From: a virus
Virus record (IMG/VR): IMGVR_UViG_3300020731_000393
Location: 1 to 37,259 of that record
Direction: 5' to 3' (one strand)
DNA: 37,259 nucleotides
The first letter of the stretch is position 1; each line of letters begins with the position of its first letter. The notes below the pieces were generated by a model. The model was not told where the DNA came from, ran no database searches, and saw only the letters and a list, made by a program, of their open reading frames with translations. The translations under genes were made by a program, and so were the position numbers. Below, piece after piece: positions 7,566 to 15,874 of the stretch.

Positions 7566-7589
7566 AAAAAGGACCTTCGGGTCCTTTTT
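7566..7589. terminator. bidirectional Rho-independent terminator
   Basis: AAAAAGGACC (7566-7575), loop TTCG, then GGTCCTTTTT (7580-7589). The stem has A-runs on one side and T-runs on the other, so it can stop transcription of the + strand fibre gene and of the minus-strand gene whose stop codon is at 7590-7592. Confidence 0.85.
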
Positions 7590-7760
7590 TTACGAGCATT
7601 GTTTTAAAAATAAATCAAGACGCTGACAATGAAATTCATCCGTATCTACATCTCGATAATATACCCAGCGATTAAGACCAGACAATGCTGTTACACGGGT
7701 TACACGTACTTGTGTGGTTCCTTTTTGAAATAGCTGGCCAATTGAAGGTAAAGTTTCCAT
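7590..7760 (-). CDS. small basic protein on the minus strand, 56 aa
   Basis: Read leftward from an ATG at 7760 to a TAA at 7592-7590, this frame encodes 56 residues beginning METLPSIGQLFQKGTTQV and including RWVYYRDVD and LFLKQCS. It fills the only gap between the fibre gene and the fibre-domain paralogue. A perfect late box TATAAATA lies 5 nt upstream of the ATG, and its stop abuts the bidirectional terminator. Both signals support a real transcription unit. The Val/Tyr-rich strand pattern suggests a small SH3-like or beta-barrel fold, but nothing is recognised. Confidence 0.65.
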   Translation of the reverse strand: METLPSIGQLFQKGTTQVRVTRVTALSGLNRWVYYRDVDTDEFHCQRLDLFLKQCS

Positions 7761-7765
7761 GCAGA

Positions 7766-7773
7766 TATTTATA
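7766..7773 (-). promoter_or_regulatory. late-type promoter TATAAATA, minus strand
   Basis: The + strand reads TATTTATA, giving a perfect TATAAATA on the minus strand. It is followed by 5 nt (TCTGC) and the ATG of the 56-aa gene. An initiation site 5-7 nt downstream would fall on the start codon, so the mRNA would be nearly leaderless. Confidence 0.6.
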
Positions 7774-7787
7774 GAGATAACTACAGT

Positions 7788-8279
7788 ATGAACAAAATAT
7801 CTTTAGACGTCGATCTTAAAACGGGCGGCATCGTAATTAAAACAGAAGGCTATACTAGTGTTGACGATTATGATTTGTTTAATATTGTCAATGCAACCGA
7901 AGTGCCCGAAAGTAACTACGCTGGGTTTATACGTAGTCGCGGAACTATTGCCGATCCAAAAGCTATGCAAAATAACGATGAAATATTTTCGTTTTTCTAC
8001 GCTGGATATGACAGTGAAAATCAACCAGCTTGGTCAGCAGAACTAACAGTAGGGTCTGAAGGTAATATTCAACCAGGAATAGTTCCAAGTTACTTTGCAT
8101 TTAAGACTGTGGATCAAAAGGGAATTGCTAACATTGTGTTTCGTGTTAATAGTGATAAAACGGTAGGGTTCAATCCCGATGCATTAACAACAAATGTTGA
8201 TACTAGTCAACCTTCTAAATTTTTGAAAATTAAAATTGGCAATGAATACTATGCCATACCTGCTTACTTAATCAAGTAA
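7788..8279 (+). CDS. stand-alone paralogue of the internal tail-fibre domain
   Basis: The 163-aa protein aligns over most of its length with residues about 197-318 of the fibre gene product. Shared landmarks in order are TGGxVIKTxGYT, DYDLF/NYDLF, SNYAxF, RSRGTIAxP, NDEIFSFxYAGY, LTVxSEG and GIVPxxF. It has its own C-terminal tail of about 40 residues ending IGNEYYAIPAYLIK, absent from the fibre insert. It could be a chaperone, a separate tip subunit or a decorating protein. The ATG follows the sequence GATAACTACAG, also seen before the gene at 14167. The 3' end overlaps the convergent gene by 12 nt. Confidence 0.8.
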   Translation: MNKISLDVDLKTGGIVIKTEGYTSVDDYDLFNIVNATEVPESNYAGFIRSRGTIADPKAMQNNDEIFSFFYAGYDSENQPAWSAELTVGSEGNIQPGIVPSYFAFKTVDQKGIANIVFRVNSDKTVGFNPDALTTNVDTSQPSKFLKIKIGNEYYAIPAYLIK

Positions 8280-8864
8280 GTGGTCTGTCGATTCGTAAAA
8301 TCTTATAGTTGCTACAATACGGGGATTGGGATTGGGATTCCAAACAGCATGCGGAACGTTTATTCTAATAATAGCTGGACGATTTAATTCAAATCTATAG
8401 ACTTCCTCTACATCATGTTTGCTATGCCCACCGCAGTCCGTTACAGCATAATATACATCTGGATTATCATTCTTTAATCGATAAAATAATGTGGTTGATC
8501 CATCGCAATTTTCTAAAGGTATGTTAATAGCGTTTGATGTATCGAAATCTGTAAACACTGGCATAGCATAATCAAATCTTGCTACAGGATCGTCTTGTCT
8601 ATCAGTATGAATAAACACAGCTCTAGGGTCCAGAGGATCATCTATTTCAATGTCGTTGTTTAAATTTACAAAAAATATTAACTGTCTAGGAGTCAACCCT
8701 AAGGTTTTAAAAGCTGCCATTAAATCAGGCAAGTGCTGTTCTAATTCTTCTGTAGAATGACTCCACCATAAGGCTTCCATGTTGCCATAAGTTTTTCTAA
8801 ACTCTAGCAGTTGCGTTTGTAGTTGTTTCCAGTTGGGTAAGTCTATATATTTTGCGTAGTTCAT
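8268..8864 (-). CDS. predicted Fe(II)/2-oxoglutarate-dependent oxygenase (Asp/Asn hydroxylase-like)
   Basis: This 198-aa protein has the facial-triad layout of cupin-type 2OG oxygenases: FIHTDRQ gives H86-x-D88, followed by NIPLENC and a distal PHAVWNP (H172). R182 or R188 is placed to bind 2-oxoglutarate (PRIVATIRF). This resembles phage members of the aspartyl/asparaginyl beta-hydroxylase superfamily. The start at 8864 is chosen because the upstream ATG at 8966 would extend far into the previous gene, and a late box lies 4 nt before 8864. It is the last gene of a seven-gene minus-strand run starting at 14107. Confidence 0.7.
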   Translation of the reverse strand: MNYAKYIDLPNWKQLQTQLLEFRKTYGNMEALWWSHSTEELEQHLPDLMAAFKTLGLTPRQLIFFVNLNNDIEIDDPLDPRAVFIHTDRQDDPVARFDYAMPVFTDFDTSNAINIPLENCDGSTTLFYRLKNDNPDVYYAVTDCGGHSKHDVEEVYRFELNRPAIIRINVPHAVWNPNPNPRIVATIRFYESTDHLLD

Positions 8865-8868
8865 ATGA

Positions 8869-8876
8869 TATTTATT
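8869..8876 (-). promoter_or_regulatory. internal late-type promoter AATAAATA, minus strand
   Basis: AATAAATA on the minus strand is followed by TCAT and the ATG at 8864, with the same 4-nt spacing as the boxes at 21375 and 24341. It overlaps the stop of the preceding gene and could boost expression of the last gene in the run. Confidence 0.45.
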
Positions 8877-9354
8877 TGATGGTACTAACTTGGCATGTAT
8901 GAAAATTATCGTTGCTAGCGTTAACTGCAAAGTGTTTAACTGTAGAGTCGAAACTCCATACCTCACCTTTTTTCCAAGTTCCTATCATTAAGTCGTCAAA
9001 CTGGATATACTGGCCAAACTTATGATCCTCTAACATAATAAGATATCTAAAACATTCAGACACATCTACATTGTGTTTTGTTCTCAGCGTATAAAATGTA
9101 TCAACGTGCGGTGGTATTATTCTGTTGGGTAGCATACAAGTCCACGATATAGACCCTTCCTTGGCATTCAAGGCTGTATAAAACTGTTGCCAAATTGGCG
9201 GAAGTTCATCATTGAATGCTTGTAACAAATAGTCCCTGTTGTAATTTTCGTGCCAATCGGAACGCATACCTTCAAACGGTACTTGTCTAGTGTACGTGTA
9301 ATCTGGCAAATACTCGGACCAAAAATCTTCTATGACGCCGTGATAGTTGGTCAT
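8872..9354 (-). CDS. 2OG-Fe(II) oxygenase-like protein, distal Arg apparently absent
   Basis: The 160-aa protein has IPPHVDTFYTLR, giving H83-x-D85, then CFRYLIMLED and a distal VKHFAV (H141). These fit the metal-binding triad of 2OG oxygenases of the beta-hydroxylase type. Where an Arg usually follows the distal His to bind 2OG, this protein reads FHTCQVSTIK, so cosubstrate binding must differ or use K160. It starts at an ATGA overlap with the amidinotransferase, implying coupled translation. Paralogous in general layout to the other oxygenases here. Confidence 0.6.
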   Translation of the reverse strand: MTNYHGVIEDFWSEYLPDYTYTRQVPFEGMRSDWHENYNRDYLLQAFNDELPPIWQQFYTALNAKEGSISWTCMLPNRIIPPHVDTFYTLRTKHNVDVSECFRYLIMLEDHKFGQYIQFDDLMIGTWKKGEVWSFDSTVKHFAVNASNDNFHTCQVSTIK

Positions 9355-10406
9355 CGAAAATAATCCTCTAGGGTTCCACGTCTACGTAAATCTAATGTAG
9401 CACAATGTATGCCTCCACTCAATGTCATGGCATGTCTAAACTTAATTGGAATACAATTAATATTATGTTTTTCTAATTCACGCATTAACGGTTCTTGTGT
9501 ACTATCGCATATCACTGTGTTGTGATCCACACTTAAGATATTCATTCCAATGTATGGACTACACGGAGCAACCCCTCCCGGTATCTTACTGCCTTGTGCT
9601 ACACAATCTTCAAAATAAATTTTGTCCCATTTCTCAAAAAGTTTAGGACAGTTATCTGGATTAACTCGAGTACTGTTAAGTAAAACTAATCCTGGGCGCA
9701 AAGGTATTATAGTGCTGTCCATATGGGCGTAACTATAAACATGCTCTGCCGGGTGTACACGATACCCTCGGCGTTCTAATACGTTCTTCAACCATTGTAA
9801 CCCTAAATGATTGCCTGTGTTGCTAATTTGAAACAAGATATCTTTACCTAAGCGTACACAGTTAGGTGCGTCAAACACTGGTTCTAAATTTCTTAAACTT
9901 GGAGTACCGATAATGTTTTCAAATTGATACCCTTCATCTGACAATATAGGTTTGGGTGCCGCAATCCATTCAACACCATCTGCTACTGCTTCTAACATAA
10001 TGTTGTGATATGCTCTGGTTTCAAAGTAACGTGCTCTACAAGCACTAGGTGTTTCAATAATCAAATCATTCAATGGCAAAAGTAAATCTCGTGGGCACCA
10101 AGAATACCACCCGGTTGTTTTCCATTCGGGTGTACTAAATTCAACGCTATGATCTATAATCTCAGGCCTGTGTACAATTACTCCGCATTTACGCAAAGCA
10201 TCTGCTAGCCCTTCCATGTCCTCGTTAGCTTCGTCGATTATCGATTGAGGATACTTGCCTTCTAGTGGTTTGATTTTTTCAATGTCATAGTTAGTATAAC
10301 TCATGCTCATAGTACTACGGTCAACTGTAGGCACACGAGCGTGGTCTGCACGGCCAACTATAATTTCTTCTAAAGGATCCCAGTGGTTGTTTGTTGATAT
10401 CTTCAT
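9351..10406 (-). CDS. amidinotransferase (GATM / inosamine-phosphate amidinotransferase family)
   Basis: This 351-aa protein follows the arginine:glycine amidinotransferase fold closely. It has WDPLEEIIVGR near the N terminus, FDAPNCVRLGKD (178-189) matching the FDAADFIRAGRD segment of animal GATM, HMDST (H228) and the active-site segment GGIHCATLDLRRRG with nucleophile C335. Enzymes of this family move the amidino group of arginine to a primary amine such as glycine or an aminocyclitol. The start at 10406 makes an ATGA overlap with the epimerase gene; a TTG 18 bp upstream is less likely. The acceptor amine is unknown. Confidence 0.85.
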   Translation of the reverse strand: MKISTNNHWDPLEEIIVGRADHARVPTVDRSTMSMSYTNYDIEKIKPLEGKYPQSIIDEANEDMEGLADALRKCGVIVHRPEIIDHSVEFSTPEWKTTGWYSWCPRDLLLPLNDLIIETPSACRARYFETRAYHNIMLEAVADGVEWIAAPKPILSDEGYQFENIIGTPSLRNLEPVFDAPNCVRLGKDILFQISNTGNHLGLQWLKNVLERRGYRVHPAEHVYSYAHMDSTIIPLRPGLVLLNSTRVNPDNCPKLFEKWDKIYFEDCVAQGSKIPGGVAPCSPYIGMNILSVDHNTVICDSTQEPLMRELEKHNINCIPIKFRHAMTLSGGIHCATLDLRRRGTLEDYFR

Positions 10407-11320
10407 GCTAGTTTTTGTTTCCAAATTGCGATTGTTCTGTCTAAGCCTTCGTCCAAACTAATCTTTGGTTCCCATCCAGTAACCTTAGTAATTAAATTAT
10501 TATTGCTATTTAACCAGTAGATTTCTCCAGGTCTGAAAAGTTTTGTATTCCAGTTAATAGTTCCATTCCAGTTTAATTTGTCTGCAATTTTTTGTGCATA
10601 GTCTTTAATTTTAATTGGATTATCAGGTCCAATGGTAAAGATATACCCTTCCTTGCCAATGTCGGGACTAGTAATAACTGTTTCCCATGCGTCTAACAAA
10701 TCATCTATGTAGATAAAATTTCGATAGGGTTCGCCATAACCAAAATTTGCTTCTTTAGGATTATCTAGCATCTGTGTTATAATCTGTTCTGTAACAAAAA
10801 ACTTATTGTCTTTGCGACCGTAACTGTTAGTTTGTCGTATAGCAGTAAATGGTAGTTTGTAACAACGATGTGCATATTCTAAATATTTTTCGCAACCGTA
10901 TTTTGCTACAGCATACGGAGCATTAGGATTAGGTTGTGTGTTTTCATCAAATGCAACATAATTTTTAGGAATACCATTTTCTTCAACTTCATCGCTGATT
11001 GGTTGCCATCCATAAACTTCCATGGTGCTAGCAAACACAAAGTTCTTTAAATTCTTTACCCTAGCGGCTGCTTCGATTAGATTAACAGTCCCTACATAAT
11101 TAACTTCGCTAAATGTAATTTGTTCGTAAAAACTTTGTTCTACTTCTGTACGTGCGGCTAGATGCACAATGATGTCAGGGTCAACAGATACTACTTCAAG
11201 TTGTACTGCTTTGTAATCAAGTAAATCACTTTTTAAGTGATAAATCTTGTGATTGCTTTCTAATCTTGGGCCTAAGTGTGATCCTATAAACCCCGACGAA
11301 CCTGTCATTAAAATTTTCAT
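10403..11320 (-). CDS. NAD-dependent epimerase/dehydratase (extended SDR)
   Basis: The 305-aa protein has an N-terminal GxxGxxG NAD-binding loop (TGSSGFIGSH, residues 6-15), HLAARTEV, FASTMEVYG (S98 or T99) and the catalytic YAVAK (Y136, K140). This is the pattern of extended SDRs that act on nucleotide sugars such as UDP-glucose/UDP-galactose or GDP-mannose. C-terminal motifs RNFIYIDDL and RPGEIYW are also typical. AGAGGATAAC precedes the ATG. Placement beside an amidinotransferase and a glycosyltransferase-like gene suggests an activated sugar precursor. Confidence 0.85.
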   Translation of the reverse strand: MKILMTGSSGFIGSHLGPRLESNHKIYHLKSDLLDYKAVQLEVVSVDPDIIVHLAARTEVEQSFYEQITFSEVNYVGTVNLIEAAARVKNLKNFVFASTMEVYGWQPISDEVEENGIPKNYVAFDENTQPNPNAPYAVAKYGCEKYLEYAHRCYKLPFTAIRQTNSYGRKDNKFFVTEQIITQMLDNPKEANFGYGEPYRNFIYIDDLLDAWETVITSPDIGKEGYIFTIGPDNPIKIKDYAQKIADKLNWNGTINWNTKLFRPGEIYWLNSNNNLITKVTGWEPKISLDEGLDRTIAIWKQKLA

Positions 11321-11321
11321 G

Positions 11322-12230
11322 TTATCCTCTTAAATGTTTTAAAACGTATTCTTTGTTTGGAATGTTTGTTGTTTCTATAAATTCAGCACATGCATCTTTA
11401 GCATGTATAATATCTAAATTTTTTGGATATGTTAATACATTTAACGTCCAAGGCAATGCAGATTCTTCTATAAACTTTTCTAAGTCTTTTAACCCGTGCC
11501 AGTTATTTAAATGTACCACAGTATGTATTGTTAGGTTATAACCTAAATTTTTTATCTGGCTGATAAACTTTAAAACATCTTCCCAATGACTTCCACTACG
11601 GACTTGTTCATTTAATTTGCCATAGCCATCGATGCTTAAAATGAATTTTACGGCTTTACATTCGTTTAATAAACTGATTGTATCAGCATCTAATAAGAAT
11701 GTTCCGTTAGTGTTATATGTGACTTCTAGTTCTTTTCTATTTGCTAATTTTAGTAATTTAATATGGCGAGTTGTCATTAACGGCTCGCCTCCTAGAAACA
11801 ATACTTTATTGATAGTTGCTGGAAGTTCTGTAATCTCTTTGCTACTTCTAACAATCACGTTTGCATTTGTTTTCTTGGCCCAACTACTGCTAAATTCATC
11901 CCAACATCCATCGCATGTTAAATTACATATATTGTCTAGACCAACTTCTAAAAATTTTAAACTAACAGTGTCTGTATCGTAATCTTCATTAAATTGCTGG
12001 CGTAGACTCTTCTTACCTAAACTTTCTTCATAGTAACATTTTTGGCATCCATTGATAGGTGTACCAGTTAAACTTTGCTCACGTAATTTGATATATGAAT
12101 CTTTGTTTAATATTTCAACAACATTGCCATCGAATTTATCAACAGGAGTTTTAAAACGACAACATGGAAAAATCTTATTGTCATTTCTAATGTTAGTATG
12201 ATGCCAGAATGCCGCACATTTAGTTTCCAT
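11322..12230 (-). CDS. radical SAM protein with N-terminal twitch-like Cys cluster
   Basis: The 302-aa protein has CNLTCDGC (C102, C106, C109), which binds the SAM-coordinating [4Fe-4S] cluster, and LGGEP at 146-150. Before the core there is a cysteine-rich segment (C5, FPCCR at 21-25, GCQKCYYEES at 61-70) of the kind that holds auxiliary clusters in twitch/SPASM-type proteins, here placed N-terminally. Related layouts occur at 17775, 25214 and 28552. Such proteins modify peptides, sugars or cofactors by radical chemistry. The start overlaps the end of the upstream glycosyltransferase-like gene by 11 nt. Confidence 0.85.
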   Translation of the reverse strand: METKCAAFWHHTNIRNDNKIFPCCRFKTPVDKFDGNVVEILNKDSYIKLREQSLTGTPINGCQKCYYEESLGKKSLRQQFNEDYDTDTVSLKFLEVGLDNICNLTCDGCWDEFSSSWAKKTNANVIVRSSKEITELPATINKVLFLGGEPLMTTRHIKLLKLANRKELEVTYNTNGTFLLDADTISLLNECKAVKFILSIDGYGKLNEQVRSGSHWEDVLKFISQIKNLGYNLTIHTVVHLNNWHGLKDLEKFIEESALPWTLNVLTYPKNLDIIHAKDACAEFIETTNIPNKEYVLKHLRG

Positions 12231-13254
12231 AAGCTCTCACTAAATGTGCAAATCCTTTCTGCCCAAACCATTTATCAATAGTAGAGTAGGGTACATTAAA
12301 TTTGCTGTGTAATTCTTCTAAGATTAACATATTGCGTTCTGCTAATTCAAAAAACTTATTATAATTGTACTCAACATCTGCAGATACATCGATGTTATTG
12401 TTTAGAAAATATTTTGCATTTTCTACAATAGCATCTAGTCTAGTGTTTTCATCTTCTATATGTGCGTAATCAGGAATAGCCATGTACTGTTCAAATGTTT
12501 TAAATCCTAAAGTTTTCATATAATCAAACATAGCAGGGTTGGATGCAAATATAAACGGATGTTGTTGTATGAATGCTCTGTAAGTTTTTTCTGTCAAGTA
12601 ATTAAACTTTGTATCTCCTGCGCCAACTCCTTCGGATATAATACTAAATTTAGTACTGTTAAAGATACTTGGATCTATCCACGCAGGATCTTTTGTCCAC
12701 TCTACAGAAGCAGTATATGGACTCGTACCATATTCTTTAGACTGTTCATAAGCATCGTCGATTTTACGACATAGTGTAAGTACATGCTCATAATCGTCAC
12801 CTAAATATTCTTTACACCAAAGTTCCTGTTCTGTAGTCCATGGCTTAAAGAAACTCCACATGGCTGTATCTAATAGGTTTGCTTTTGATAGTTTATTCAA
12901 TAACCCTGCACGATTTGGTCTATCAGGTACTCCGCCTAAAAATAAAAACTTACCGCTTGATGAATTCCATTGATTTAATTTTGCATCTTTATAACTGTTA
13001 TAAGTCATGTGCAAATTGTAGTTAAACGGAATAACTTTATTATACGTAGAATCACATGACATTCCTGGCATTATATACAATTCAACATTTTGACTTATTT
13101 TTTCTATTAGTTCAGAATAATTGGTATGTAAAAATCCATCAGCAAGTGCTAACCCTATAACAGTGTCGGCATTGCCTATTTCTCTCATTAATATGTCATA
13201 GTGTTGCTCTTCAGGTATGAAGAACATTTCAAGATTAACGAGGGCTGTTTTCAT
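12220..13254 (-). CDS. putative glycosyltransferase (GT10/exostosin-like C-terminal half)
   Basis: The 344-aa protein has no clear catalytic signature. Its C-terminal half contains FSIISEGVG followed by LTEKTYRAF, HPFIFASN and MFDYMKTLGFKTF. The order 'TEKxxxAxxxxxPFI ... LxxLGFxTF' resembles the donor-binding half of GT-B enzymes such as alpha-1,3-fucosyltransferases and exostosins. The N-terminal half is a Rossmann-like stretch without a recognised motif. The ATG at 13254 follows GAGGTG; an ATG at 13272 is possible. The family assignment is tentative and could be checked by structure prediction. Confidence 0.45.
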   Translation of the reverse strand: MKTALVNLEMFFIPEEQHYDILMREIGNADTVIGLALADGFLHTNYSELIEKISQNVELYIMPGMSCDSTYNKVIPFNYNLHMTYNSYKDAKLNQWNSSSGKFLFLGGVPDRPNRAGLLNKLSKANLLDTAMWSFFKPWTTEQELWCKEYLGDDYEHVLTLCRKIDDAYEQSKEYGTSPYTASVEWTKDPAWIDPSIFNSTKFSIISEGVGAGDTKFNYLTEKTYRAFIQQHPFIFASNPAMFDYMKTLGFKTFEQYMAIPDYAHIEDENTRLDAIVENAKYFLNNNIDVSADVEYNYNKFFELAERNMLILEELHSKFNVPYSTIDKWFGQKGFAHLVRAYGN

Positions 13255-14107
13255 TGTAAAACACCTCAACATTTTGTGACAAATATTTGTGGAAACTAAG
13301 TCTATTGTATTTGCCGCCTCTATTGTATTCTGGATATTTGTTTTCAGTGTCTATACCAAACAATACAGTATTGCTAGGCTCGACTCCTAAGTGCTTGCAA
13401 AATTCTATTTGAACTTGTTTGTATTTTGTTGAAGTGTAATCTGGCCCAAACTTTTCTAAATTTGCTAAACCAATCATTGCACTATCTCTATTAACATATG
13501 ACATCTTGTTAGACATAAACAACGCATCATCGTCATCTGTTCGAGATAATCGCATACCTATTCTGCTGTAAGCTACTGGGAATATTTTACTTAAACTAAA
13601 AGCAATTTCAGTTATACAAGGATGGGTAAAATCAAAAGTGATATTACTGCATAATCCAAAATATGCACAATCTACTAGCACAGGAATTCCTAGTTTATCG
13701 CAACCTTCTAATAATGCTTGATGTAAGTGGTGCTCATTTCCTGTATCAGCAAATGGTAAACTTACTATAACAGCATCGTTGGCATCTAAACAATCATCAT
13801 CCAACCATTCCCATTTGTCGCTACGTAATGCAACATTATGGTAAGCATAGTCGCCTTTAAATACACGCAGTCTTCTTGTACGATGTTTGAAATAAAATTT
13901 ATCAAAGGCTTCTGTAGTACCATTGGTAAACACAGCATGCGGAAATTCTTCTAACCCAATAAGCGTATTACTAGTAGTAGATTTGATCCATTCTAAATAT
14001 CTGGAACAAAACTCCGACACGTAATCCTCGGGAATAGCAGTACCTTGCTCGAGAATAGCAAATGATCCGCCAAGCGGCAATGAACGTTTATCTTTTGGTA
14101 ATGCCAT
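13235..14107 (-). CDS. PLP-dependent aminotransferase-like protein (fold type I)
   Basis: The 290-aa protein shows the fold-type I pattern: FTNGTTEA (60-67, phosphate-cup region), SLPFADTG, LVDCAYFG with D146 and Y149 facing the PLP pyridine, then SLSKIFPVAYSRIGMRL with K174 as the predicted Schiff-base lysine. It is shorter than classic aspartate aminotransferases (about 400 aa) and lacks much of the C-terminal small domain. It is paralogous to the protein at 24376. It heads the minus-strand run, and AAAGGGA lies 7 nt before the ATG. Substrate unknown. Confidence 0.75.
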   Translation of the reverse strand: MALPKDKRSLPLGGSFAILEQGTAIPEDYVSEFCSRYLEWIKSTTSNTLIGLEEFPHAVFTNGTTEAFDKFYFKHRTRRLRVFKGDYAYHNVALRSDKWEWLDDDCLDANDAVIVSLPFADTGNEHHLHQALLEGCDKLGIPVLVDCAYFGLCSNITFDFTHPCITEIAFSLSKIFPVAYSRIGMRLSRTDDDDALFMSNKMSYVNRDSAMIGLANLEKFGPDYTSTKYKQVQIEFCKHLGVEPSNTVLFGIDTENKYPEYNRGGKYNRLSFHKYLSQNVEVFYNENSPR

Positions 14108-14166
14108 AATATATCCCTTTAGCCATATCAGTACTTATCAGGGTTTATTAAGTGATAACTATAGAT

Positions 14167-14916
14167 ATGATAGACAAAAATGTTTTAGAATTTTACCAAA
14201 AAAATAAAGACTGCGCATGGACTATAGAACCGCTTCCTGAAGGAAGTGTGTTAGAGCAAGCCAGTTGGATTTTAAACAAAAGCAATTTTGGATGGATAGA
14301 ACTGGATCTTGCAATTGATACAGCTGGCTGGCAACTAGAAGCATTAATGAGTCCTGAATGGGTTGTACCGCATAGAGAGGACGACAACGATGGTTGGTTA
14401 AGTGCCTGCATACATGGCATTGATGTAGGAAAGACCGGGCCATGGACAAAGTATGGATATACTGATGAATCTCTAGTTCCGTACCAATGGACAGAATTAG
14501 CAGACCGTTCTCCTGTTATAAAAAGATTTTGGCAAACAGAATTTCCTAGTGACAAATACAGACGTATAAGATTCATGTCATTGTTACCAGATAGTGCTAT
14601 AACTCCACATAGCGATATGCCGGGACGGTTACCGGGCGAGGATAACTTTGATGCATTAGAATTTGGTATTCCTATTAATGTTGCTGTCTTGCATCCTAAA
14701 AATTGTCACATGGTGTTAGAAGGATATGGAACAGTTCCATTTGAAGAAGGCAAAGCATTTATTGTAAACATACGCAACTATCATACTGTTGTTAATTTTT
14801 CTGATGAAAAACGTATACATGTTATCGGGCACAGTTACGGATATGGCAGTAAGTTAAATGATTTTGCAGAATTAGTTGTACGCAGTTATAGGAAACAATA
14901 TGCGTCCCAGCCTTAA
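14167..14916 (+). CDS. aspartyl/asparaginyl beta-hydroxylase-like 2OG oxygenase
   Basis: The 249-aa protein has ITPHSDMPG (H148-x-D150), NVAVLHP, and KAFIVNIRNYHTVVNFS with H206, followed by R216 (EKRIHVIGHS). This is the full triad plus 2OG-binding Arg of the aspartyl/asparaginyl hydroxylase family. Either the ATG at 14167 or a GTG at 14152 in the same frame could be the start. The ATG is preferred because GATAACTATAG directly precedes it, as GATAACTACAG does at 7788. It precedes and overlaps a radical SAM gene, forming a 2OG-radical SAM pair. Confidence 0.75.
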   Translation: MIDKNVLEFYQKNKDCAWTIEPLPEGSVLEQASWILNKSNFGWIELDLAIDTAGWQLEALMSPEWVVPHREDDNDGWLSACIHGIDVGKTGPWTKYGYTDESLVPYQWTELADRSPVIKRFWQTEFPSDKYRRIRFMSLLPDSAITPHSDMPGRLPGEDNFDALEFGIPINVAVLHPKNCHMVLEGYGTVPFEEGKAFIVNIRNYHTVVNFSDEKRIHVIGHSYGYGSKLNDFAELVVRSYRKQYASQP

Positions 14917-15874
14917 AATATTAGATATATTTGTAGGTAACAAGTGTAATTTGACTTGCTTCCAGTGCGATACTAGAAGCGATATAATACGCACAGGCAA
15001 ACAAGACCCTACGTTAGAAAGCATCAAAGAAAGTATCGTATTAGCACAAAAACATTTTAAAATCGAAACATATTCGTTACTAGGAGGAGAACCTTTATTG
15101 TATCTAGATAAAATACAAGAAATTGTTTCTTTTATACGAGATTATGATACCGTCACTCGTATTGTGTTGCCTACTAATGGCACTGTATTAAACAAGTACA
15201 TGGACCGGTTAGTTTCCTTAGTAAAACAATATAATGTATGCGTAGCAGTATGTGATCACTTTGCTGGATTTGAAGATCCAACACGTTCTAATAAATTATC
15301 AGCCAGTGTAGAAGAATTAGTATCTAGATTAGAACTTAGCCCACAAGCACCTTCTGAATTTTGGCAAGGATTCCTAGATTGGCAAAATGTTGGAAAAGAC
15401 CCACTATGGCAATCATTTGTGGATGTACGAGGTAGTATGATCGAGCAAGGCGACATTGTATATGCAAATGAAAAGATATGGGTGCAAATTAAGTCGCAAA
15501 GTCATTTCCAATCACATTACAAACTAGTGGATGGAAAACCTAAACCATTTATGAGTGGCGATCCTGCTACATCATACAGTAAGAGTTGCCCAAGTACGTT
15601 TTGTAGTTTTATGCAAGATAAAAAATTATACAAGTGCGGAGCTCTGGGTACGTTACACAGATTTCTCGACTATTATAATGTACAGTCAGACCCAGACTGG
15701 CAGAAATACATTTCATATAAACCGTTGGATTTAGAAAATTGTACTCAAGAAGAAGTAGAACATTTTTCTAATACTAAGTATTGTCACATAGACGAATGCG
15801 ACATGTGTCCTGCTGAAGGTGGACATTTCTTTTTAAAAACACCTGATAAAGTTATACCAATTCGTTCAACCTAA
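14900..15874 (+). CDS. radical SAM protein with C-terminal Cys-rich region
   Basis: This 324-aa protein has CNLTCFQC (C16, C20, C23) close to its N terminus and LGGEP at 61-65. The C-terminal third contains about seven cysteines (SCPSTFCSF, YKCGALG, NCTQEE, YCHIDECDMCP), enough for at least one auxiliary cluster. The ATG at 14900 follows AGGAAAC at a good distance and lies inside the end of the oxygenase gene. The 3' end overlaps the convergent SGNH gene by 23 nt. The cysteine spacing differs from the other radical SAM proteins here, so it is a separate subtype. Confidence 0.85.
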   Translation: MRPSLKILDIFVGNKCNLTCFQCDTRSDIIRTGKQDPTLESIKESIVLAQKHFKIETYSLLGGEPLLYLDKIQEIVSFIRDYDTVTRIVLPTNGTVLNKYMDRLVSLVKQYNVCVAVCDHFAGFEDPTRSNKLSASVEELVSRLELSPQAPSEFWQGFLDWQNVGKDPLWQSFVDVRGSMIEQGDIVYANEKIWVQIKSQSHFQSHYKLVDGKPKPFMSGDPATSYSKSCPSTFCSFMQDKKLYKCGALGTLHRFLDYYNVQSDPDWQKYISYKPLDLENCTQEEVEHFSNTKYCHIDECDMCPAEGGHFFLKTPDKVIPIRST

